From: Lachnospiraceae bacterium UBA1753
Lineage (GTDB): Bacteria > Bacillota > Clostridia > Lachnospirales > Lachnospiraceae
Assembly: GCA_002317595.1 (NCBI GenBank)
Contig: DCHL01000180.1
Location: 1-14,456, forward strand
Direction of reading: 5' to 3'
Length of the DNA: 14,456 nucleotides
Made by a program: the position numbers and the translations under genes
Part shown: piece after piece, positions 5,942-12,992 of the stretch
Numbering within the stretch: the first letter of the stretch is position 1
Layout of the letters: each line of letters starts with the position of its first letter
The notes under the pieces: generated by a model
Told to the model about the DNA's origin: nothing
The model's input: only the letters and a program-made list of their open reading frames with translations
Database searches by the model: none

Positions 5942-6154
5942 ATGAATCTTTCTGAAGCAAAAGTTGGAGAGGATGTTGTTGTGAAGGATATCGTCACGGA
6001 CGATGAGGAATTAAAGAGCTTCTTGTTTTCGCTCGGCTGTTACAGCGGTGAATCTGTAACTGTGGTTTCGAGGAAACTTGGAGGCTTTGTTCTCTCAATT
6101 AAGGATGCCAGATATAACATTGATGCAGATCTGGCAAGGGCTATCGAAATCTAG
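5942..6154 (+). CDS. feoA: FeoA, ferrous iron transport accessory protein
   Basis: Small cytoplasmic SH3-like protein of 70 aa, the usual size for FeoA, that supports the FeoB ferrous iron permease. The family pattern is visible: LSEAKVGEDVVVKDI at the N-terminus, then L-x(n)-F-L-x-S-L-G-C-Y-S-G-E-S-V-T-V (26-42), GGFVLSIKDARYNIDADLA and a short tail. AAAGGA at 5928-5933 is 8 nt before the ATG. It is the first gene after the iron-box promoter. It is separated from feoB by 149 bp that contain a probable terminator and a second promoter, so it may be made in excess of FeoB. Its last codons and stop are part of a tandem repeat (6140-6193). Confidence 0.92.
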   Translation: MNLSEAKVGEDVVVKDIVTDDEELKSFLFSLGCYSGESVTVVSRKLGGFVLSIKDARYNIDADLARAIEI

Positions 6155-6193
6155 AACTGAGCTATCGAAATCTAGAACGTGCTATCGAAGTCT
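6140..6193 (+). repeat. Tandem repeat of the feoA 3' end, three copies
   Basis: GCTATCGAAATCTAGAAC occurs identically at 6140-6157 and 6161-6178, and its first 13 bases recur at 6181-6193 with one change. The periods are 21 and 20 bp. Copy 1 contains the last FeoA codons and the TAG stop; the others are untranslated. It probably arose by replication slippage. Confidence 0.88.
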
Positions 6194-6221
6194 GTATAAG
6201 AACTGTTAAAGTTGAAAAAAG

Positions 6222-6245
6222 GGAATCGGAGGGTTCCATTTTTTT
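6222..6245 (+). terminator. Intrinsic terminator between feoA and feoB
   Basis: GGAATC (6222-6227) pairs with GGTTCC (6232-6237) around a GGAG loop, with one T-G wobble, followed by seven T residues at 6239-6245. The A6 run at 6215-6220 can extend the stem against the T-tract. It is a modest stem, so readthrough into feoB is likely. Confidence 0.62.
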
Positions 6246-6255
6246 ATAGGCAAGG

Positions 6256-6271
6256 GTTAGGATAATCTAAC
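6256..6271. promoter_or_regulatory. Operator C over the -10 of a feoB promoter
   Basis: GTTAG-GATAAT-CTAAC has perfect 5-bp arms. The central GATAAT (6261-6266) matches the -10 consensus at 5 of 6 positions, so a bound repressor would block polymerase directly. No strong -35 is visible; only T-rich sequence from the upstream terminator lies at the right distance. The predicted start is about 30 nt before the feoB ATG. Confidence 0.58.
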
Positions 6272-6303
6272 TCGCAATTAAGAATCTTGGGAGGAAGAAA
6301 ACG

Positions 6304-8301
6304 ATGAGGATTGCATTAACAGGAAATCCGAACAGTGGTAAGACCACAATGTACAATGCGCTTACCGGACGCAATGAAAAAATTGGAAACTGGGCAGGAG
6401 TAACAGTTGACAGAAAGGAAAGTGGTATCAAGAAGGCATACTATGATGGCGAGAAGGATGTGATTGCCGTGGATCTGCCGGGTGCATATTCCATGTCGCC
6501 GTTCACTTCTGAAGAGAGCATCACCAGCTCATATGTAAAAAATGAGAACCCGGATGTCATCATCAACATCGTTGATGCTACCAATCTCAGCAGAAGCCTG
6601 TTCTTCACAACGCAGCTTCTTGAACTCGGTATTCCTGTTGTTGTAGCTCTTAATAAGAGTGACATTAATGAAAAGAAGGGCACAAAAATCCAGGTGGATA
6701 AGCTTTCGGAAAAGCTTGGCTGCCCGGTAATTGAAACAGTATCGACTGCTTCAGATGGACTTAAGGAAGTTGTAAACAGGGCTGTCGGAATTGCAGGGGG
6801 AGAGCAGAAGGCTCCCTATTCGCAGGGAGATATCAACCTGCATGATAAGGTCGAGGTTGAGAAGGCTGATAGAAAGAGATTTGATTTTGTCAATGGCATT
6901 GTCAAGGATGTTGAGACAAGAAAGATTCTTACGAAGGAAAAAAATGTCGGTGACAAGATTGATGCAGTATTAACTCATCCAGTATCCGGACTTATTATTT
7001 TTGCGGCAATTATGTTCCTGGTGTTCTACATCTCACAGTCGACGCTTGGAACCTGGATTGCAGACTGGCTGGTAGGCTGGATTGATGCTTTTCAGGGATG
7101 GGTTGGAGATATGATGGCTGATGCCAATCCACTTCTCTATGCACTCTTGGTCGATGGAATCATCGGTGGTGTTGGAGCGGTAGTAGGCTTCCTTCCACTT
7201 GTAATGGTTATGTATTTCCTCATTGCACTTCTTGAGGATTGCGGATATATGTCACGTGCGACAGTCGTTCTTGATCCCATCTTCAAGCGCGTAGGTCTTT
7301 CTGGAAAGACAGTAATTCCAATGGTTATTGGAACGGGTTGCGGAATCCCTGCAATTATGGCATGCCGTACCATCAGAAATGAGAGAGAGAGAAGAACCTC
7401 TGCAATGCTTGCAACATACATGCCTTGCGGAGCCAAGCTTCCTGTAATCGCACTTTTTGCAGGAGCATTTTTCGCAGATTCAGCATGGGTTGGACCACTT
7501 ATGTACTTTGTTGGAATAGCACTTATCCTTCTTGGGGCATTACTTGTGAAGGCAATAACAGGCATGAAGTACAGGAAGTCATTCTTCATTATTGAGCTTC
7601 CTGAATATAAGGTACCAAGTCTCAAGTTTGCTTTCGGTTCGATGATTGAGCGCGGTAAGGCATACATTATCAAGGCTGGAACCATCATTCTCGTATGTAA
7701 CACAGTTGTTCAGATCATGCAGTCCTTTGATACACATTTCCAGGCCGTGGAGGAAGGAATGGAAAATACTTCTATTCTTGCAACGGTTGCATCACCGTTT
7801 GCATACCTGCTGGTACCTGTAGTCGGTTTTGCTGCATGGCAGTTGGCGGCTGCTGCAATTACAGGCTTTATCGCAAAGGAAAACGTAGTTGGAACTCTGG
7901 CAGTATGCTACGCAGTAACGAACTTTATCGATACAGAGGAGCTTGCGCTTGTTTCTGGTGGAAACGAAGTTGCAGCAGTTATGGGACTTACCAAGGTTGC
8001 AGCGCTTGCATACCTTATGTTTAACCTTTATACACCTCCCTGCTTCGCCGCTATTGGAGCGCTTAACTCTGAACTTAAGAGCGGCAAGTGGCTTCTTGGA
8101 GCAATCTGTCTTCAGCTTGCAACCGGCTTCACAGTAGGTTTCCTTGTGTACCAGGTTGGAACATTCGTTACAACGGGAAGCCTTGGCGCAGGATTTGCAG
8201 GTGGACTGACAGCTGTCATCATTTTCGCTGCTGTCATAAGTGGACTGATTGTAAAGGCGAACAGAAGTATTGATACAGAGTATGCCCTGAGTAAGGCATA
8301 A
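6304..8301 (+). CDS. feoB: FeoB, ferrous iron transport GTPase/permease
   Basis: Inner-membrane Fe(II) uptake protein of 665 aa, within the family range. The N-terminal G domain has G1 GNPNSGKT (7-14), G2 around GVTVD (32-36), G3 DLPG (57-60) and G4 NKSD (117-120). A helical linker follows, and the first membrane helix starts near 224. The membrane half carries the family's gate motifs: YMSRATVVLD, a GTGCGIPAIMACRTI segment and PCGAKLPV. A late FIAKENVVGTL segment is also present. The ATG is preceded by GGGAGGA at 6289-6295. The gene heads the second feo transcript, under an operator that overlaps its -10, and is followed 23 bp later by its Cys-rich partner. It ends close to the last membrane helix, with only a short cytoplasmic tail. 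Confidence 0.97.
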   Translation: MRIALTGNPNSGKTTMYNALTGRNEKIGNWAGVTVDRKESGIKKAYYDGEKDVIAVDLPGAYSMSPFTSEESITSSYVKNENPDVIINIVDATNLSRSLFFTTQLLELGIPVVVALNKSDINEKKGTKIQVDKLSEKLGCPVIETVSTASDGLKEVVNRAVGIAGGEQKAPYSQGDINLHDKVEVEKADRKRFDFVNGIVKDVETRKILTKEKNVGDKIDAVLTHPVSGLIIFAAIMFLVFYISQSTLGTWIADWLVGWIDAFQGWVGDMMADANPLLYALLVDGIIGGVGAVVGFLPLVMVMYFLIALLEDCGYMSRATVVLDPIFKRVGLSGKTVIPMVIGTGCGIPAIMACRTIRNERERRTSAMLATYMPCGAKLPVIALFAGAFFADSAWVGPLMYFVGIALILLGALLVKAITGMKYRKSFFIIELPEYKVPSLKFAFGSMIERGKAYIIKAGTIILVCNTVVQIMQSFDTHFQAVEEGMENTSILATVASPFAYLLVPVVGFAAWQLAAAAITGFIAKENVVGTLAVCYAVTNFIDTEELALVSGGNEVAAVMGLTKVAALAYLMFNLYTPPCFAAIGALNSELKSGKWLLGAICLQLATGFTVGFLVYQVGTFVTTGSLGAGFAGGLTAVIIFAAVISGLIVKANRSIDTEYALSKA

Positions 8302-8324
8302 TCTGGAGTAGGAAAGGGGCAATA

Positions 8325-8486
8325 ATGGAAAATATAATCATTACTGTATTGCTGGTATTAATTGTAGGCTCCGCTATTTTTTACATCTGGAGAGCAAAGA
8401 AACGTGGAAGCAAATGTATAGGATGCCCTATGTCAGCAAGTAGTTCGTGTCATTGCTCCGGCAATAGTAAGGGAAAAAAGGATTAG
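8325..8486 (+). CDS. FeoB-associated Cys-rich membrane protein
   Basis: 53 aa, too short for many gene callers. One N-terminal membrane helix (about 4-22) is followed by a basic stretch (RAKKRGSK) and a cytoplasmic Cys cluster: C31-x-x-C34-P, then C42-H-C44, with a Lys-rich end. This layout and its position right after feoB match the FeoB-associated Cys-rich family found in Firmicutes, thought to take the place of FeoC or to handle iron at the FeoB exit. AAAGGGG at 8313-8319 is a good ribosome binding site for the ATG at 8325. It is 31 bp before the DtxR-family gene. Confidence 0.85.
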   Translation: MENIIITVLLVLIVGSAIFYIWRAKKRGSKCIGCPMSASSSCHCSGNSKGKKD

Positions 8487-8517
8487 TTAGACAATACATA
8501 CCTTTAAAGGAGCAGAT

Positions 8518-8907
8518 ATGGATCAGAAGAAAATTAGCAGATCAAAGGAAGACTATTTAAAGGCTGTGTATGTGGCAATAGAAAAGCATGGTTCCTGCAG
8601 GAATCTGGATGTATCAAAGCGACTTGGAGTGTCTAAATCAAGCACCTGTATTGCTATAAAAAAGCTGGAAGAGGAGGGATTCGTCAGGAAGGATGACTGG
8701 CGAATCCTGCTTACAGAAAAAGGACAGGAGGTAGCGGGCAGATTGTATGAAAAAGATAATTTTTTCGCCTGTTGGTTTAGAAAAATTGGGGTCAGTGAGG
8801 ATACTGCCATTTCGGACGCCTGCAGGATAGAGCATGTCATTTCGGAAGAAACATACTGGAAAATAAGAGGATATCTGGAAAAGATAGGAAAGGAGCTGGC
8901 AGAATGA
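8518..8907 (+). CDS. DtxR-family metal-dependent repressor, short form
   Basis: 129 aa, close to MntR length; it lacks the C-terminal SH3 domain of DtxR/IdeR. A winged helix-turn-helix covers about 10-72 (SKEDYLKAVY; DVSKRLGVSKSSTCIAIKKLEEEGFV; ILLTEKGQEVA). A dimerisation and metal segment, DACRIEHVIS, lies at 100-109. Aligned to known proteins, D12 corresponds to MntR Asp8 / DtxR Met10, and C102-E105-H106 match DtxR's Cys102, Glu105 and His106; MntR has Glu in place of that Cys. This favours iron over manganese. The His of the other site (MntR His77 / DtxR His79) is replaced by D80. AAAGGAG at 8506-8512 is a strong ribosome binding site. It is in the feoB operon, so autoregulation through the GTTAG-N6-CTAAC sites is likely. 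Its last 4 bp overlap the next gene. Confidence 0.88.
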   Translation: MDQKKISRSKEDYLKAVYVAIEKHGSCRNLDVSKRLGVSKSSTCIAIKKLEEEGFVRKDDWRILLTEKGQEVAGRLYEKDNFFACWFRKIGVSEDTAISDACRIEHVISEETYWKIRGYLEKIGKELAE

Positions 8908-9215
8908 AGTACGGAAAGCTGGTAACATTTATTGGTGGAGTCCTTATGGGAACTGCAGGAGTTGCAGTTCTTTCAAGCAAGGATGCTAAGAAGGCATATA
9001 CACACTGCACTGCGGCTGTTCTTAGAGGAAAAGACAGCATTATGAAGACTGCAGCAGATGTTAAGGAAAACTGTGGTGATATCTATGCGGATGCGAAGGA
9101 TATCAATGAAAAAAGATATGAGGAGCAGAAGGAAAGGGAGTTTGAAAACGCAAAGGCTGTAGTTGAGCAGTATGAGCAGGAAGAATGGGCTGATTTTGCG
9201 GAAGAGAATGAGTAA
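8904..9215 (+). CDS. DUF6110-like small membrane protein
   Basis: 103 aa. An N-terminal glycine-rich helix (about 6-24, VTFIGGVLMGTAGVAVL) could span or lie on the membrane. SSKDAKKAYTHCTAAVLRGKD follows, then a long charged, helical C-terminal half with coiled-coil character (about 55-103). The SKDAKK-YTHCTAAVLRGKD signature matches proteins I know as DUF6110, commonly encoded beside heavy-metal P-type ATPases in Firmicutes; the molecular role is unknown. The start overlaps the repressor stop (ATGA) and the ATPase starts 2 bp after its stop, so all three are translated together. A single cysteine (C35 in YTHC) and a second (C57) are possible metal or redox sites. Confidence 0.72.
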   Translation: MKYGKLVTFIGGVLMGTAGVAVLSSKDAKKAYTHCTAAVLRGKDSIMKTAADVKENCGDIYADAKDINEKRYEEQKEREFENAKAVVEQYEQEEWADFAEENE

Positions 9216-9217
9216 AA

Positions 9218-11311
9218 ATGCGATACATCATTTTGCATGAATCTGATAAAAGAATACGAATCAAAACGCCTATTCTGAATATGTCCATGAGACAGGCAGA
9301 CCTGCTGGAATATTATTTGAAAAATATTCCCGGTGTGCTCGAGGCTTCGGTAGATGAAAGAACTGGAAATGCAACAGTAATTTTCAAAAGAAAGATGGAG
9401 AACAAGAAGGCTGTTCTTGAGGAGGCCCTTTCTGTATACGATGAGACCAAAGAGGAAGTGGCTGCGCTGGTTCCTGAAGAAACGGGGCGGGCAATGAACA
9501 GAGAGTACCAGGAAAGACTGGTATTCAAAGTGCTTTTCCATAATCTTTCAAGAATATTGCTTCCATTAAGTATTAGAAGAATCAGAACAATTGCAAAGAG
9601 CATACCGTTTCTCATTAGTGCTGTAAGTGTAATTTTTAGCGGAAAACTGAGGGTTGAAGTCCTTGATGGAACAGCTATTGCAGCTTCAGTCCTGAGAGGA
9701 GATTTCACATCGGCCTCTTCTATTATCTTCCTGCTTGAAAGCGGAGAGATATTAGAGGAATGGACCAGGAAAAAATCAATAGGGGACCTGGCGAGAACCA
9801 TGTCCCTTAATATTGACAATGTCTGGCTTGAGACGGCCAGCGGTGAAATCCATATTCCTGTTAATCAGGTCAATATTGGAGACCATGTGATTGTAAGAAC
9901 CAGTGATGTCATTCCACTTGATGGAAAACTCTGCTCTGGTGAGATTACAGTAAATCAGTCCACTATGACCGGGGAATCAGAGCCTGTTACAAAAAATATC
10001 GGCGGATATGTGTATGCTGGAACTGTTGTTGAAGAGGGTCAGGGCATCGTAGAAGTTACCAGAAAAAGTGGAACTGGAAAGTATGATCAGATTGTCCAGA
10101 TGATTGAGGAATCTGAAAAACTCAAATCTGATACGGAGGCAAAGGCATACCGGCTGGCGGATTCTCTGGTGCCCTACAGTTTTATCGGGTTTGCTCTTAC
10201 GGCTCTGTTTACGGGAAATATAACTAAGGCACTGTCCTTCCTGATGGTTGATTATTCCTGCGCAATGAAGCTATCGATGCCGCTTGCCGTTTTGTCTGCA
10301 ATCAAAGAAGCAAGGGAATATGGGATTTCAATTAAGGGCGGAAAATTTATGGAGCTTGTGTCACAGGCGGACACGGTAATTTTTGACAAAACCGGAACCC
10401 TGACCTACGCAACGCCTAAGCTGATGGAGGTAATCACCTTCGGGGACAACAACCCGGATGAGATGCTTAGAATAGCTGCGTGTCTTGAGGAACATTATCC
10501 TCATTCAGTAGCCAACTCCATTGTAAATGGAGCTCTTGAAAAAAATCTGAAGCACGACGAACTACATTCCAAGGTGGAATATATTGTTGCCCACGGAGTC
10601 AGCAGCTTTATCGGAGAGAAGAAGGCGGTAATTGGAAGCTACCATTTCGTCATTGAGGATGAAGGTGCCAAAATTCCAGAGGGAGAAATCCAGAGGCTCG
10701 AGGGGATAAAGGAAGAATTCTCGAGGGTGTTTCTCGCAATTGACGGTGTTCTGGCAGCTGTGCTCTGTATTTTTGACCCGGTAAGGGTGGAGGCTAAGGA
10801 AACAATAAGTAGCCTTCATAAGCTCGGGATATCAAATATATGCATGATGACCGGCGATAACAGAAAAACTGCAGAAAGTGTGGCTGCTTCGCTTGGAATC
10901 GATATTTTTCAGGCGGAAGTACTTCCTGAGGACAAAGCTAAGTTTGTAAAAAAAATGCGTGAGCAGGGACATAAGGTTATTATGGTTGGAGATGGCGTAA
11001 ATGATTCTCCTGCTTTATCGGAAGCAGACATAGGCATTGCCATTGAATCAGGAGCTGCCATCGCTAAGGAGATAGCAGACATTACCATATCCTCGGAGAA
11101 CCTGACTTCGCTTGTTATGCTGAGACGAATCAGCAGGGAATTGATGGACAGGATAAATGGCAACTATCGTTTTATTGTTGGATTTAATTCGGCGCTGATA
11201 GCACTTGGACTTGCAGGGGTTATCACTCCCTCGTCCTCGGCCCTGCTTCATAATGGGTCGACGATTATGACAGGTGTTAAAAGTACAACCAAGCTCATAG
11301 AAAGAGGGTGA
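9218..11311 (+). CDS. Heavy-metal P1B-type ATPase with atypical S-C-A motif
   Basis: Membrane transporter of 697 aa that uses ATP to move a metal ion. The catalytic set is complete: T251-G-E-S in the actuator domain, phosphorylated D390-K-T-G-T, T545-G-D-N and G591-D-G-V-N-D. An HYPHSVA segment stands for the HP motif of the nucleotide domain. The N-terminal ~65 residues look like an HMA fold but lack CxxC. The membrane metal motif is YS347-C348-A-M-K instead of CPC or SPC, so the ion cannot be inferred from the usual P1B classes. The gene is coupled to the DUF6110-like gene and lies in the feo/DtxR operon, which suggests iron or another divalent metal; direction is probably export, as for most P1B pumps. 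The start has only a weak ribosome binding site. Confidence 0.9.
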   Translation: MRYIILHESDKRIRIKTPILNMSMRQADLLEYYLKNIPGVLEASVDERTGNATVIFKRKMENKKAVLEEALSVYDETKEEVAALVPEETGRAMNREYQERLVFKVLFHNLSRILLPLSIRRIRTIAKSIPFLISAVSVIFSGKLRVEVLDGTAIAASVLRGDFTSASSIIFLLESGEILEEWTRKKSIGDLARTMSLNIDNVWLETASGEIHIPVNQVNIGDHVIVRTSDVIPLDGKLCSGEITVNQSTMTGESEPVTKNIGGYVYAGTVVEEGQGIVEVTRKSGTGKYDQIVQMIEESEKLKSDTEAKAYRLADSLVPYSFIGFALTALFTGNITKALSFLMVDYSCAMKLSMPLAVLSAIKEAREYGISIKGGKFMELVSQADTVIFDKTGTLTYATPKLMEVITFGDNNPDEMLRIAACLEEHYPHSVANSIVNGALEKNLKHDELHSKVEYIVAHGVSSFIGEKKAVIGSYHFVIEDEGAKIPEGEIQRLEGIKEEFSRVFLAIDGVLAAVLCIFDPVRVEAKETISSLHKLGISNICMMTGDNRKTAESVAASLGIDIFQAEVLPEDKAKFVKKMREQGHKVIMVGDGVNDSPALSEADIGIAIESGAAIAKEIADITISSENLTSLVMLRRISRELMDRINGNYRFIVGFNSALIALGLAGVITPSSSALLHNGSTIMTGVKSTTKLIERG

Positions 11312-11315
11312 GCCG

Positions 11316-11942
11316 ATGCAGGTATTGTCACAATTTCATGATCTTATTTTATGTATTATCTCGGCACTTGAGGCCAGAGATCCCTACACAAGTCATCATT
11401 CGTCAAGGGTTGCTGAGATGACGGAAAAAATATGTGAACTGATTGGACTGGATGAGGAAGAAAAGGAAATCTACCATATCGCCGCTCATCTTCACGATGT
11501 CGGAAAAATAGGAATCAGGGATTCCGTTCTTTTAAAGGAGGGGAAACTTGACGACGAAGAATGGGAGATGATGAAGTCGCATTCAATCCAAGGGTATAAT
11601 ATCCTGATGAATGCAAGCTCCTTTGAAGTAGTTGCAGGTGTGGTCAGATCCCATCATGAGAGATATGATGGCAAGGGATATCCGGATGGACTAAAGGGTG
11701 AAAGCATACCCCTTGGGGCAAGGATAATTGCAATCGCAGATTCCATCGATGCCATGGTATCCGATAGGCCTTACCGAAAAGGGATGGACACTAATATCTG
11801 CAAGGAGCAGATTGAAAAAAATATTGGAATCATGTATGACCCGTCAATCGCCAGGCAGGTGATTGCGCATTGGGATGAGGTTCTTAAAAGCCGGGAAAAT
11901 GAGTCAAACAGCTGCATAAATCCTGCAGTCATATTTTATTAG
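11316..11942 (+). CDS. HD-GYP domain protein, probable cyclic-di-GMP phosphodiesterase
   Basis: 208 aa, essentially a bare HD-GYP domain without a sensor or receiver domain and without a membrane segment, so probably cytoplasmic. Motifs in order are RDPYTSHHSSRVAE (21-34), H60-D61-V-G-K-I-G, KSHS (87-90), HHERYDGKG with Y122-P123 (113-123), and the ARIIAIADSIDAM helix (135-147). All the residues typical of active enzymes appear to be present. The family hydrolyses cyclic-di-GMP using a two- or three-iron/metal centre. The gene follows the P-type ATPase stop by 4 bp, with AGAGGGTGA as ribosome binding site. It is the last gene of the metal operon, before a separate promoter at about 11957. Confidence 0.92.
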   Translation: MQVLSQFHDLILCIISALEARDPYTSHHSSRVAEMTEKICELIGLDEEEKEIYHIAAHLHDVGKIGIRDSVLLKEGKLDDEEWEMMKSHSIQGYNILMNASSFEVVAGVVRSHHERYDGKGYPDGLKGESIPLGARIIAIADSIDAMVSDRPYRKGMDTNICKEQIEKNIGIMYDPSIARQVIAHWDEVLKSRENESNSCINPAVIFY

Positions 11943-11956
11943 ACATCTTATTTCGT

Positions 11957-11986
11957 TTGAAGTATTATAGGTTAGATGTGTATAAA
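11957..11986 (+). promoter_or_regulatory. Probable promoter of the lipoprotein gene
   Basis: TTGAAG (11957-11962) and TATAAA (11981-11986) are spaced by 18 bp, 24 bp before the chosen ATG at 12011. The transcript would start near 11993, just before the GGAGG ribosome binding site. Confidence 0.5.
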
Positions 11987-12010
11987 AAAATGAACTGTGG
12001 AGGATTCGAG

Positions 12011-12883
12011 ATGAGAAAGAAATATTTTGTTGCAGCAGGCCTTGTATTGCTGATGGGATGCATGACAGCATGCGGACAGAGCGCGAAAGATGCGCAGGGT
12101 GTAAAAGAAACACAGGAGTCGAGCGAACCCGAAGAGGCAAAAATCAAGATACTTGATAACGAGGACAGTGGTTCATCTGAATATACAACATATGAGTTTG
12201 AGACCTATGATGGGGAAAGTGTTGTTATTGATTCAAGCAATATTGTTTCACAGGAGCATGACGATAATCCTTTGGAATCGGCACTGGTGCCTTCTGATGC
12301 AGAGGTGGTTGCACCTGGAAGAGATTACGTGTATCTGGCAGATGATGCATATTACTACGTTGAGGATGCGGTAAAAAATCTTGTTACAAAGGCTAATAAG
12401 GGTGAGGCTGCTGCTCAGACTGAAAGTGCTGCAACTGGAGATGAAGTATTTTCATGCGATGATTATTCTATTTCCTATAACCCGGCTGATTTTGTGGTAA
12501 GTGATGTAAGAGGATTCATCCAGCTATTATACTGTAATGAAAGTGTCCAGTGTGCGGGATCTAATGAGATTCTTATTTCAAAGGACGAAGGAGTGACAGT
12601 TGATGAGATAATAAATGCAATTGCCGGAGAAGAGACGGATATGATTTCAGATGGATGTATTGGGGCGCAGGAAATCCCTGTTAAACTTTACTCAAGAACG
12701 TCTGATGCACCTGTTGAGAGTGACCTGCCACTTACATTGGTTGATTCATTTACAGTAATGCAGTGTGGAACTGGCACAATTACAATCGAGGTAATAAGAA
12801 CTGTTGGCGAGGGTGATGAAATCGATATGACAATCGAGGGAGCATTCACTCATGCATTAGAGACCTTTGCTCTTAATAATTAA
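12011..12883 (+). CDS. Lipoprotein of unknown function
   Basis: 290 aa. I chose the ATG at 12011 because GGAGG lies at 12000-12004 and the protein then begins with a classic lipoprotein signal (MRKKYFVAAGLVLLMG). The longer frame from a TTG at 11957 overlaps the promoter. Two cysteines could be the lipidated one: LMGC17 or MTAC21. After a polar linker come beta-rich segments with many Asp/Glu, a conspicuous ADDAYYYVEDAV stretch (about 110) and an Ala/Glu-rich hinge. A second half (from about 140) has five cysteines. I recognise no domain. It is predicted to sit on the outer face of the membrane. It is transcribed alone and ends at a strong terminator. Confidence 0.8.
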   Translation: MRKKYFVAAGLVLLMGCMTACGQSAKDAQGVKETQESSEPEEAKIKILDNEDSGSSEYTTYEFETYDGESVVIDSSNIVSQEHDDNPLESALVPSDAEVVAPGRDYVYLADDAYYYVEDAVKNLVTKANKGEAAAQTESAATGDEVFSCDDYSISYNPADFVVSDVRGFIQLLYCNESVQCAGSNEILISKDEGVTVDEIINAIAGEETDMISDGCIGAQEIPVKLYSRTSDAPVESDLPLTLVDSFTVMQCGTGTITIEVIRTVGEGDEIDMTIEGAFTHALETFALNN

Positions 12884-12941
12884 CTAGAGTTATTATGCGC
12901 AGAGCAGAGATCAGGGTAATTTGGGCATAAATGAATTTTGA

Positions 12942-12989
12942 GGGGCTGTCGCTTCTGGTGAGAAATCATCAAAGCGACAGCCCCTTTTT
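12942..12989 (+). terminator. Strong intrinsic terminator after the lipoprotein gene
   Basis: GGGGCTGTCGCTT (12942-12954) pairs perfectly with AAGCGACAGCCCC (12972-12984), a 13-bp GC-rich stem, followed by five T residues (12985-12989). It lies 58 bp after the lipoprotein stop and 3 bp before the stop of the convergent ATPase gene. On the - strand the sequence after the stem is not T-rich, so it mainly serves the + strand. Confidence 0.93.
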
Positions 12990-12992
12990 GTG

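Noticed and set aside
7792..8322. 176-aa Cys-rich open frame antisense to feoB
   Set aside because: The cysteines come from the antisense of Ala/Thr codons (GCA/ACA); feoB on the + strand is unambiguous.
8484..8502. A fourth GTTAG-type operator before the DtxR-family gene
   Set aside because: GTTAG is followed at the right distance by CATAC, not CTAAC, and no promoter is visible; too weak to list.
11957..12010. Upstream TTG start for the lipoprotein gene
   Set aside because: It would put 18 polar residues before the signal peptide, overlaps the -35 element and has no ribosome binding site; ATG 12011 has GGAGG.
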